IMG/VR virus record: IMGVR_UViG_3300023301_002084
Location: 1 to 20,782 of that record
Origin: a virus
Reading direction: 5' to 3' (one strand)
Length of the DNA: 20,782 bases
The notes beneath the pieces are model-generated. The model was not told the origin of the DNA. It saw nothing but the letters and a program-made list of their open reading frames with translations, and did no database searches. This document shows, piece by piece, positions 13,925 to 20,546 of the stretch; the stretch's first letter is position 1; each line of letters begins with the position of its first letter. The translations under genes were made by a program, and so were the position numbers.

Positions 13925-14401
13925 TTAGGCCGACGTACTGGGACTGCGTCTGGCGTAGTAAAGCCAGATGACCAAGGCAGCAATGAGCTTACTTAGGACC
14001 ATCAAGACAAAGGTTCCGGTCGTCAGACCTTCAATCATAAAGAGAAAGACAGCCGTATCTATTGGGGTTGAGACGACCGACGATATAAGAACCCGGTCTT
14101 TGAACGGTTTCTTAGTAAAGGTATAAAGAGCATAGTCTGCGACCTCCGATGTACCGAAGGCCATGACGGAGGCCATAGCTACATACGGGTCTGCGAGGGC
14201 GAAGGTCAAGATTGCTCCGGCAACCATGCCGACCATTACATAATGACCGTATTCTCGTTGGGCGTAGTCGCGTAGGACGAATACTGCTCCAGCGAGAATG
14301 GCCATCGGGGAGAACATTCCGAACCCGAGGTCGATCATTGGGACATAGCTGAACCCGAGGTTTAAAGCCAAAATGGCCATCACGTAGGCGAGCATAAACA
14401 T
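13925..14401 (-). CDS. yhhQ: YhhQ/VUT-family queuosine-precursor transporter
   Basis: A 158-residue integral membrane protein. The pattern GAVFVLRDYAQREYG, then AMASVMAFGTSEVADYALY and SSVVSTPIDTAVFLFM matches the VUT (DUF165, YhhQ) family, whose E. coli member imports the queuosine precursors preQ0 and preQ1. I count about five to six membrane segments. It is shorter than E. coli YhhQ (about 220 aa), mainly at the N-terminus. The ATG follows AGAAGG. It lies about 6 kb from the deazaguanine cassette in a separate unit flanked by hairpins at 14431-14452 and 13885-13917. In a phage with DpdA the natural reading is that it imports precursor for DNA modification; this is inference. Confidence 0.75.
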   Translation of the reverse strand: MFMLAYVMAILALNLGFSYVPMIDLGFGMFSPMAILAGAVFVLRDYAQREYGHYVMVGMVAGAILTFALADPYVAMASVMAFGTSEVADYALYTFTKKPFKDRVLISSVVSTPIDTAVFLFMIEGLTTGTFVLMVLSKLIAALVIWLYYARRSPSTSA

Positions 14402-14430
14402 GGTTTAACCTTCTGTTTCCTAGAGGAGAA

Positions 14431-14452
14431 AGGGCCAGTGCTAACCGGCCCT
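14431..14452 (-). terminator. Hairpin between DUF669 gene and yhhQ-like gene (terminator or attenuator)
   Basis: Minus-strand AGGGCCGGT-TAGC-ACTGGCCCT is a 9-bp stem with a 4-base loop, followed by TTCTCCTC. The stem is strong but the T tract is poor, so it may reduce rather than stop transcription into the transporter gene, which starts 30 bp later. Confidence 0.45.
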
Positions 14453-14462
14453 GACTATTTTG

Positions 14463-15143
14463 TTACCGCTGCCAAGGGGGCGTTGCACCTGCAGCAACAG
14501 GAGCGACCGGGGCGGCTGCAGGGGGTGCCACTGGCGCTGGAGGAGTAATCGCCGGGGGAGCAACCGGGGCTGCCGCCTCAGCGACGGCGGGCGCAGCGGG
14601 CGCTTCCGCAACGGGAGCGACTGGGGCCACAGGGGCCGGAGCAGTAGCGGCAGCTACGGGCGGCGCTGGCGCTACGGGGGCCGAAGGGGCTGCTGGTGCC
14701 ACTCCTCCGGAGGCTGCCGCAGATTGCCCGGCGACCGGGGTATTGCCCTGCGCATCAAGGTATGCCTTGATATCGTTGTTAAACAACTCTGGTTTGTCGT
14801 CGCGCGGGGTCTTTTCCAGCCGCATGCGAAATGGTCGCCCGTGGAGCTGGTCGGTATCGCTCACATCGAGGACACCGACCACGTGGCAGATCGCCGATAG
14901 ATCGCGGTGAGCAATCTCTACCGCCGTTGGGTTGGAGTTCTGGATATTCAAGCGGATGGTGATCTTTTTACCCATCTGCCCCTCGTCGCCGCACTTGGCG
15001 TCCATGACAAGCATAGTACCGCCGGCCTTCGTCGGTTTGACCTCAGATGAAACGATCATGAAACCGTATTCACCAGTTTCAAAGACGTCTTGGCTTCCGG
15101 TGCTGGGATCGAACTGTCTGGCGTTAAAATTAATTTGTACCAC
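14463..15143 (-). CDS. DUF669 family protein with a long Ala/Pro tail
   Basis: A 226-residue protein of the phage DUF669 family, usually found next to a Sak4 or RecA-like ATPase and thought to act as an ssDNA-binding accessory. The N-terminal 135 residues have the family pattern: INFNARQFDPSTG, EYGFMIVSSEVKPTKAGG, INxxNSNPTAVEIAHRDLSAIC and LHGRPFRMRLEK. The last 85 or so residues are low-complexity Ala, Pro and Val ending in PPWQR. That layout, a folded domain plus disordered tail with a conserved tip, resembles SSB proteins. The start is GTG at 15143, chosen because AAGGAG lies 7 bases before it and the family begins here; the frame is open further upstream only by chance. Confidence 0.8.
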   Translation of the reverse strand: MVQINFNARQFDPSTGSQDVFETGEYGFMIVSSEVKPTKAGGTMLVMDAKCGDEGQMGKKITIRLNIQNSNPTAVEIAHRDLSAICHVVGVLDVSDTDQLHGRPFRMRLEKTPRDDKPELFNNDIKAYLDAQGNTPVAGQSAAASGGVAPAAPSAPVAPAPPVAAATAPAPVAPVAPVAEAPAAPAVAEAAAPVAPPAITPPAPVAPPAAAPVAPVAAGATPPWQR

Positions 15144-15171
15144 AGGGATACTCCTTGCTGTTGCGCTTGTT

Positions 15172-15867
15172 TTATTGCGCAGGTTGAGGTACGGCTTGTA
15201 CCTTTGTGATAATGTTTGAGAGATCGGGCCACTCAATTTCGTCGAGTGCCCCGCTGCGATCTTTCGCCTCGGCGTTAAAGGCCGCGTGCGTTCTCAGCGC
15301 GTGGTAGGTGGTCCCGTCTGGGGCCTTGTCCGTATATGCATGCATAACAAGATCAAACAGATAGGGGAGGGCGGGTCCGACCTGCTGACCGGGTGCTGTA
15401 GGAATAGCTTTCGCGACCCCAGTGATCGGATCGGTGGCCACGACTTGTTTGGCGGTAATCAGTACATGGAGCCCAGAAAGGTCGCGGAAGTCTTTCACGA
15501 TTTGAAGTGCGCGAGTTGCCATTTCGCCATACGCCGCGCGTGGGTCTTTCGTCTTAGATTTTTCTGTCTTTAGTATCTGCTCGACGATTTCCGAAATAGA
15601 GTCCAGACAGACCGTTTTGATTCCATTTTTGATAGCGTCGGTTCGACACCAATTCAATGCCTCTTCTAGGTCCTTGTCATTAACAATAGTGATAACTGGT
15701 ATCGCTTTGCTGCGCAGAGAAAGTAGGCCTGCTTCCGCGCTGATTATCAGGGGGGAAGGAGCCGTGCCGCATAGGGTAGTCTTCCCGGAACCGGCCCCGC
15801 CGTACACGAGGCATTTAACCCCGTGGGCGTTACTAGCCTTATCAGTTGTGGTGAAGTTCAAACTCAT
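15172..15867 (-). CDS. Sak4-like RecA-fold ATPase (single-strand annealing type)
   Basis: A 231-residue P-loop ATPase: VYGGAGSGKTTL (Walker A, 22-32), TVCLDSISE (Walker B, D89), and HVLITAKQVVA with GPALPYLFDLVMH. This matches the phage Sak4/AAA_24 group, RecA-core proteins that help anneal single strands during phage recombination and replication. The start at 15867 follows AAAGGAACTC and overlaps the stop of the upstream endonuclease-like gene (ATGA). DUF669 follows 28 bp later; this pair is common in phages and is the best support for the assignment. Confidence 0.85.
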   Translation of the reverse strand: MSLNFTTTDKASNAHGVKCLVYGGAGSGKTTLCGTAPSPLIISAEAGLLSLRSKAIPVITIVNDKDLEEALNWCRTDAIKNGIKTVCLDSISEIVEQILKTEKSKTKDPRAAYGEMATRALQIVKDFRDLSGLHVLITAKQVVATDPITGVAKAIPTAPGQQVGPALPYLFDLVMHAYTDKAPDGTTYHALRTHAAFNAEAKDRSGALDEIEWPDLSNIITKVQAVPQPAQ

Positions 15868-16409
15868 ACCCGAGAGTTCCTTTTGTTTTGCGCTTGGGTT
15901 GTGGCATCTGCCCATCGACAGTTACCGGGCTCGTAGTTTCCATTGACCTCAATTCGATCAAGGGAAGTCCCTTCCGGACGGTCCCCCATATCCGCGTAGA
16001 AGGACAAGGGGTCTTTTAGCCAGCGGGCGCAAATCGTTATCCCGCGCCCGCCGTAATGGTGAAAAGATGTGCTGTTTCTAATTAGACAACGCTGCTTCAT
16101 CGTATTATAGGAACGATACCAACCGGGATGGTTACCCTCCCCCGTGAACCCTCCTCTAAAGTTAGGTTTATGAAGAGGGCAGGAAACGCTGCAAACTGCC
16201 GCCGTCCTTTTGAACTTGGAACTATTAAGAACCCCATTAAATTCAAAACGGGTGCCACCGCACTCGCAGGACAAAAGACAACCCCATGCAGAGCTAGTGC
16301 CTTTTGCCTTGCGCACGAGGTTATCTACAACGGTCAAACGACCAAATCTAGTTCCGACAGCGATAACACTTCGTGGCCCGAAATTACCACTCCCTTGACT
16401 AAACGTCAT
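15864..16409 (-). CDS. HNH-like (AP2/HNH-type) phage endonuclease
   Basis: A 181-residue protein of a family common in phages as stand-alone homing-type endonucleases. The N-terminal part has a small metal site (SCECGGTRF: C48 and C50; CSVSC: C73 and C77). The C-terminal part has the family signature: HPGWYRSYNTMKQRC, YGGRGITICARW, FYADMGDRPEGTSLDRIE and NGNYEPGNCRWADATTQ. It sits between a 57-aa gene and the Sak4-like ATPase, overlapping the first by 11 bp and the second as ATGA. Such genes often invade phage operons, so it may be a mobile insert, but the tight overlaps show it is now part of the operon. GAGGAGG lies 12 bases upstream of the ATG. Confidence 0.75.
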   Translation of the reverse strand: MTFSQGSGNFGPRSVIAVGTRFGRLTVVDNLVRKAKGTSSAWGCLLSCECGGTRFEFNGVLNSSKFKRTAAVCSVSCPLHKPNFRGGFTGEGNHPGWYRSYNTMKQRCLIRNSTSFHHYGGRGITICARWLKDPLSFYADMGDRPEGTSLDRIEVNGNYEPGNCRWADATTQAQNKRNSRV

Positions 16410-16572
16410 ACCTTTTCAGGGCCTCCTCATAAACCTCAATTGTGTCGATCATTGGGAGCTGGCGAGCGTCTTGCATGAGTTCTTTCAACCAAAGGTCAGG
16501 ACGCCCATGATCACTGTAAAGATCTCTTTCTCTTACCCGCGCCAACAACGCAGACTTTTTCGAATCACTCAT
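16399..16572 (-). CDS. Hypothetical protein, 57 aa
   Basis: A 57-codon gene reading MSDSKKSALLARVRERDLYS and ending VYEEALKRYDV. The ATG follows AAGGAACCAAGAAA, a leader like those of several other genes here. The protein is charged and probably all helical. Its last 11 bases overlap the start of the endonuclease gene. Function unknown. Confidence 0.6.
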   Translation of the reverse strand: MSDSKKSALLARVRERDLYSDHGRPDLWLKELMQDARQLPMIDTIEVYEEALKRYDV

Positions 16573-16604
16573 TTTCTTGGTTCCTTGTTTTGTTTCTGTT
16601 CGAC

Positions 16605-16889
16605 CTAGTAAGAAACTTCTTTTAGGGCTTCGGAAAACCGCGGTACACCGTCGAGGTGTTTTCCTTTGAAATTTGCGACACTACGGACGAATACTGTATC
16701 ACCGTCTTTCTCGGGGTTAGCAGCGTGGTGCATTACACCCCACATGTCGAGGTCACCTATCCACGCGAACCCGATAGCTACGTATCTGATCCCTCGGCGG
16801 GTGTGGAGGAACGAGCGCCCGATCAGGTACTCGTTCTCTTGCGCACTGTTTCCGGTGATATCTATGAACCTTTTATGCATGCCGCTCAC
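16605..16889 (-). CDS. DUF1653-like small protein, 94 aa
   Basis: A 91-94 residue protein. The start is either GTG at 16889 or ATG at 16880; AAGAAG lies upstream of both and I cannot decide. The segment GRSFLHTRRGIRYVAIGFAW, followed by DGDTVFVRSVANFKGK and VPRF, resembles in outline the DUF1653 pattern of small beta-rich proteins that end in a 'VR...F....G...PRF' element. That likeness is weak. It lies 15 bp after the 73-aa gene. Function unknown. Confidence 0.5.
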   Translation of the reverse strand: MSGMHKRFIDITGNSAQENEYLIGRSFLHTRRGIRYVAIGFAWIGDLDMWGVMHHAANPEKDGDTVFVRSVANFKGKHLDGVPRFSEALKEVSY

Positions 16890-16904
16890 GTCTTCTTATC
16901 CATT

Positions 16905-17126
16905 TTACTTTTCTTCCTTGCTTTCGGTTATGAACGCGCCAGCGGTCTGGAGAAGCTTTTCAACTACTGCAAACGGCTGGTCTGTCCAGATTTGGTATTC
17001 GCTACTCTTTAGTGATATGATTGCCCCGTCGCGGTTATTGCTGGCGAGACTGGCAATGTCTTCGACCGCAATAACATGACCAACGCGCTGACCGCTGCGT
17101 TGGGTGCTGGTGACTTTAATAAACAT
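16905..17126 (-). CDS. Small protein, 73 aa (FlbD-like outline)
   Basis: 73 residues: MFIKVTSTQRSGQRVGHVIAV, then EDIASLASN and a short beta-strand and helix, ending SKEEK. The outline (strand, 'I-A-V-E-D-I', strand, helix) resembles FlbD or LytTR-like small domains seen in phages, but nothing proves DNA binding. The ATG overlaps the stop of the 155-aa gene by one base (TGATG at 17126), so the two are probably co-translated. Confidence 0.55.
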   Translation of the reverse strand: MFIKVTSTQRSGQRVGHVIAVEDIASLASNNRDGAIISLKSSEYQIWTDQPFAVVEKLLQTAGAFITESKEEK

Positions 17127-17593
17127 CAGTTGAACTCGATTACCGGAGCGGCGTCTTTTGTTGTGACCATATGACTAACCGCTAGCTTCTCGGCGGCGTT
17201 GAGCTTATTCCATTCGGCCTTGGCCAGCTCGTACTTGACGCGCAACAAGGCGTCGAAGGTCGTACCACTCAGGTCATTGACCCTACCAAACTCTTCGCGA
17301 GCGTAGGTGATTTGTTTCTCGTCGATTGCCCGGTCGGTTTTCATAGTCAGTTTCAACTTGCGGCCGTCGACAAGGGTATAGTGGTTAACCCCCTCTTTTG
17401 CTTTATCGCCCAAAGCCGTTTTGACCGACTCGGCCAGCCCCTTGCGCATGGTCATTTCCTCAGCGGTAAGGGTTGATAGCTCGGCGTCGATAGTCGCCGT
17501 GAGAGCTTTCTTGTCTGCGGCCAGTTTCACCCGGCGCTCTACAAGGGCGTCCCACTTGTCAACATATTCAATAAATGGGTCTTTTTCAGCCAT
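17126..17593 (-). CDS. Hypothetical coiled-coil-like protein, 155 aa
   Basis: First gene of the leftward block. Residues 1-60 (VDKWDALVERRVKLAADKKA, then a long helix) look like a coiled coil; the middle has GVNHYTLVDGRKLKLTMKTD, probably a beta hairpin, and the end is helical. I recognise it only as a recurrent phage protein type near recombination genes, with no known function. The ATG follows AAACAAGGAATCAAACT. Its position next to the divergent non-coding region suggests early expression. Confidence 0.6.
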   Translation of the reverse strand: MAEKDPFIEYVDKWDALVERRVKLAADKKALTATIDAELSTLTAEEMTMRKGLAESVKTALGDKAKEGVNHYTLVDGRKLKLTMKTDRAIDEKQITYAREEFGRVNDLSGTTFDALLRVKYELAKAEWNKLNAAEKLAVSHMVTTKDAAPVIEFN

Positions 17594-17686
17594 AGTTTGA
17601 TTCCTTGTTTGCTTTGGTCGCCGAGAGAGTGACCTTTGTGTGAAAGGATAAAAAGCCCCATGCCTCGTCTCCCCCGGCGATACCCC

Positions 17687-17714
17687 TTTATAAAGGCTCC
17701 ATCCCAGAATGCAA
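17687..17714 (-). promoter_or_regulatory. Possible promoter for the leftward block
   Basis: Minus-strand TTGCAT (17709-17714) and TATAAA (17687-17692) are 16 bases apart, about 94 bp before the 155-aa gene. The -10 box lies inside the palindrome CCTTTATAAAGG, so a protein bound there would block it. The leader that follows contains GGGGCTTTTTATCC, which might end a weak hairpin. Confidence 0.4.
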
Positions 17715-17832
17715 GTATAAATTTGAGGGCCACAACCGCTTTCCTATATTTAGGGAAGTAACAAGATAACTCCCATAAATATGGGGCCTTGTGTTTTTAC
17801 CCGAGCTGCCCCTATAATGGGCCTTGAGTAAG

Positions 17833-17868
17833 AAAAAGCCCCGCCGGGGGAGCAATCCCAGCGAGGCT
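17833..17868 (-). terminator. Strong rho-independent terminator in the divergent region
   Basis: On the minus strand AGCCTCGC and GCGGGGCT form the outer stem (one mismatch), GGGA/TCCC the inner stem around the four-base loop TTGC (GCAA on the plus strand), and TTTTTCTT follows. It lies between the promoter at 17892-17920 and all leftward genes, so it would end transcripts from that promoter after roughly 55 bases. Confidence 0.65.
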
Positions 17869-17891
17869 CTAAGGAAGCAAGCAATGCCCTT

Positions 17892-17920
17892 AATATAAGG
17901 TACCCTCTAATTAGGGTCAA
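17892..17920 (-). promoter_or_regulatory. Sigma70-type promoter (P3) aimed at the terminator
   Basis: Minus-strand TTGACC (17915-17920) and TATATT (17892-17897) are exactly 17 bases apart. The -35 box and spacing match the sites at 9153-9181 and 8673-8701. Two inverted repeats lie in or next to it. Confidence 0.6.
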
Positions 17921-17962
17921 CCCATAAAATTATCGGCAGCATTATAGGAGCAGTGAAATCAA

Positions 17963-17992
17963 ATGACAACCAGAAACTCCAACTATGAGTAG
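17963..17992 (+). other. Possible 9-codon leader ORF overlapping the primase-helicase start
   Basis: The frame reads MTTRNSNYE and stops at TAG (17990-17992), 3 bases past the ATG of the large gene (17985). AGGAG lies 12 bases before the leader ATG, while no clear ribosome binding site precedes 17985. Ribosomes ending the leader could restart on the large gene. Alternatively the two frames were once one N-terminus. Confidence 0.3.
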
Positions 17993-20546
17993 TTGCTGCA
18001 CCGGTTATGGTGGAACCGACACCCATGCCTTCATTCTAAATGATGGCAGACAAAACCCCCATTCGAATGCCGGGCACCCGTACCCGACGATTACCATCCA
18101 GCAGGTTTACGATATGTTGGCTGCGCCACCCTCGGTGGCCAAAGAGAATGCCCAATGGATCATTCCGTCAAACTATCATCAGGAAGATGCGCGCTCCCAC
18201 GAGGCGCAGCGTACCCGCGGCTCGTACTATTGGCTGGCCGCCGATATTGATCAGGGTAACCCGACGCGTGAACAGGTTATCCACGCCACTAAACAAGTTC
18301 TAGGGTCTGGCATTGCATTCCTCGTTTATGCCAGCCGCGGGTCCACACTTGAGAATAAGAAGTGGCGCACTCTCGTTCCACTATCCCTAGCAATTCCGGG
18401 CAGTTGGTATTCAGACTACGCAGACGCTTTTTTTGATGGCCTCGAACATTTTGAACTAACACTGGATCGGACCTTAGCCCGAGCGGGACAACTGATCTAT
18501 TTACCAAACAGAGGCGAGCATTACGAGTGGTACGTCGAAGACGGCGCTTGCTTTGATTCCTCGACCCACCCACAGCTGACGAAACGGGCTACGGAGTACA
18601 ATGCTTTACGCAGTCAGATTCAGCAGAGCCAAGGTACCGGTAAGTCTGGACCCTTTATTAGTCAGTACGCAGGCAAGCACCAAATTGCCGACCTGCTCAA
18701 GAAATACAACTTCACGCAAAAAGGCGGCTCGACCCACTGGAGCTCCCCGTATAGTACTAGTGGCGGCTTCGGTTTCCAAGATCGAGGCGATCATTGGATC
18801 AGCCTGAGTCATAGTGACGCCGAGGCAGGACTTGGTAAAGCGACAGTCAACGGCAGCCGCTACGGCGACGCCTTCGACCTATACACTCATTTCGAATACG
18901 GCGGCAACTTTGAAAACGCGGTCAAAGCTATCAAGGCAGCGATCTACGGTGATGCCTCCTCGGGTGTGCTGGTCAATTATACTGACCCTGACACCGGGGA
19001 GTTCTGGGACATATATCCATCCCCACAACGCAAGCCCGGAAATGGATACGACATAGTGCAAGCGATCCTTGCGCAGCAGGCAAAGCACCGCGCGCAAGCC
19101 GAGGCCGACCGCGAGCACGAAATAAAGCAGGCTCGAGCACTGGCCGATGCAGCTAGTGCAGCCGAGCTACATAAGTGGGGAGGTGATTGGACTAGGGAGG
19201 TACCATTCGAATTCAAACCCTCGGAGCTTGAATGGTTAGCATGGCATGCCCCGGGTGCAATCGGTATGGCCGTCAGAGCTCGCGCCCCCAAGACAGCGCG
19301 TTTCACCCTCATCCCCCTTATGGTAGGCGCGACCATGGCTGTGAGCCATTTAGGGCAAGGTAAATTCGTCAGCCGCTTTCGCCAGCACCATACGCCCAGC
19401 GCACTCATGATGTTTCAAGTCGGAGATTCAGGAACTGGTAAAGGCGACGGCAATAGTATCTTCTACGACTTGATGGGCCTTGTTGATAGAAGCCGTATCA
19501 AAGCGTATCGCACCAAGACTTTTGCCTCGGGCCAATCTCTGACCGATTACCTGATGCACCATAATAGTGACGTAATGATGATTCAGCAGGAAGGCGGCGC
19601 TGACCGTAAAGCTGGTAAAGGAAATGGCAACTTCGAGAGTTTGATATCAGGCGTAACCGAGGCCTATACGGCATTCGAGCACGGCATCGAAATTACGCAT
19701 ACCAAGTCAGATGAGAAGGAGGCCAAGTCTGTCGCACACCCATCTGTCTCGGCCCTAATGTCTTCCACACCCAAAAAGCTATTCTCGTCGATCGAGGCAA
19801 GCGACAGTGAATCAGGCTGGCTCGGACGCAACCTCTTTATCCCCCTTCCCCTGACGAATACTAACATGGAGGCTGACGCCGAGGTGTCCTACCCGGCGGA
19901 GTTGGCGCAAATCCTTAACTGGATGGTTGAGACAATACCACCAGTACCCGGGCAGCCCCATCCGGATGTCTGGCAAGGTCAGATGCAAGGCTTTCACCTG
20001 ATTCGATATACCCCGGAGGCCATGCTAGCTATGGACGAGATGACTCGCTTCTGTGATTCCATTACCAATGATATTCGCCGGGGTTCGACTGAAACGGCAA
20101 TCTACGCCCGCGCCACTGAGGCGGTCAACCGTCTGGCCACCGTTGCAGCACTGGCTAAGGGAGGATTAACGATCGACGCCGAATGCGTGACGTGGTCAAC
20201 CATGCTCGTGAAGCGCAGCCTACATCTGGTGACCAGCAAGATGGAGAACATGGTTGAGGACGAGATTGGCGATACGCCCTCCAGCAAAGTACGGGGAGCT
20301 GTTAAGAAGTATTATCCAAAGGCCGAAGCCGATAGTAAATTTTATAATAGTTTTGGAACAGGCATTCGCAGAGGTCTAGATGATGATATTCAAATAACCT
20401 TTGGCAGGCTGAAAAGGAAGCTCAAAGATAACACCAAGATGTCTGCTCGGATTATAGACGAAGAGTTGAAAGGCATGATTGAAGACGAGGAAATCGTAAT
20501 GATTCAAGCGACTGGCATGAAGCAATGGCTCCGGTATCTAGGTTGA
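17985..20546 (+). CDS. Primase-helicase: AEP-like primase domain fused to a P-loop helicase
   Basis: An 853-residue replication protein, the only rightward gene. The N-terminal part (about 1-200) looks like an archaeo-eukaryotic-type primase/PrimPol: YYWLAADIDQGNP (D87 and D89 as the D-x-D pair), YASRGST (116-121), KKWRTLVPL (R128) and LDRTLARAGQLIYLPN (D161). The second half is a RecA-like helicase: FQVGDSGTGKGDGN (Walker A, G480-K486), DVMMIQQEGGADRK (near 527, Walker B region), PSVSALMSSTPKKLF and SGWLGRNLFIPL (likely arginine finger region). It would unwind the fork and make primers. The ATG at 17985 has no obvious ribosome binding site but overlaps a 9-codon leader. Roles are by family resemblance; the AEP assignment is less sure than the helicase one. 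Confidence 0.8.
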   Translation: MSSCCTGYGGTDTHAFILNDGRQNPHSNAGHPYPTITIQQVYDMLAAPPSVAKENAQWIIPSNYHQEDARSHEAQRTRGSYYWLAADIDQGNPTREQVIHATKQVLGSGIAFLVYASRGSTLENKKWRTLVPLSLAIPGSWYSDYADAFFDGLEHFELTLDRTLARAGQLIYLPNRGEHYEWYVEDGACFDSSTHPQLTKRATEYNALRSQIQQSQGTGKSGPFISQYAGKHQIADLLKKYNFTQKGGSTHWSSPYSTSGGFGFQDRGDHWISLSHSDAEAGLGKATVNGSRYGDAFDLYTHFEYGGNFENAVKAIKAAIYGDASSGVLVNYTDPDTGEFWDIYPSPQRKPGNGYDIVQAILAQQAKHRAQAEADREHEIKQARALADAASAAELHKWGGDWTREVPFEFKPSELEWLAWHAPGAIGMAVRARAPKTARFTLIPLMVGATMAVSHLGQGKFVSRFRQHHTPSALMMFQVGDSGTGKGDGNSIFYDLMGLVDRSRIKAYRTKTFASGQSLTDYLMHHNSDVMMIQQEGGADRKAGKGNGNFESLISGVTEAYTAFEHGIEITHTKSDEKEAKSVAHPSVSALMSSTPKKLFSSIEASDSESGWLGRNLFIPLPLTNTNMEADAEVSYPAELAQILNWMVETIPPVPGQPHPDVWQGQMQGFHLIRYTPEAMLAMDEMTRFCDSITNDIRRGSTETAIYARATEAVNRLATVAALAKGGLTIDAECVTWSTMLVKRSLHLVTSKMENMVEDEIGDTPSSKVRGAVKKYYPKAEADSKFYNSFGTGIRRGLDDDIQITFGRLKRKLKDNTKMSARIIDEELKGMIEDEEIVMIQATGMKQWLRYLG

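Larger units (their letters stand above)
17685..17916. repeat. Cluster of six AT-core inverted repeats with CC/GG ends
   Basis: Six sites share a form of C-rich arm, 4-8 A/T bases, G-rich arm: CCTTTATAAAGG (17685-17696, perfect palindrome), TTCCTATATTTAGGGAA (17741-17757), CCCATAAATATGGG (17772-17785), CCCTATAATGGG (17810-17821), CCTTAATATAAGG (17888-17900) and CCCTCTAATTAGGG (17903-17916). A seventh, CCTTATTTATAAGG, is at 9229-9242. Gaps between sites vary from 2 to 66 bp. Two overlap the promoter at 17892-17920 and one overlaps the -10 box at 17687, which fits operator sites for a dimeric repressor; iterons for a replication protein are the alternative. Confidence 0.5.
17594..17984. other. 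Divergent intergenic region with promoters, terminator and inverted repeats
   Basis: This 391-bp stretch separates the leftward genes from the rightward primase-helicase. It contains no gene longer than 9 codons. It holds at least two minus-strand promoter candidates, a strong minus-strand terminator and six short AT-core inverted repeats with CC/GG ends. The layout suggests a control region, possibly also an origin of replication. I found no clear plus-strand promoter for the primase-helicase, although AT-rich stretches between 17920 and 17950 (including CATTATAGG) may serve. Confidence 0.5.

Noticed and set aside
17685-17916. CRISPR-like array
   Set aside because: The repeats are short palindromes of varying sequence with uneven gaps from 2 to 66 bp, not identical direct repeats with constant spacers.
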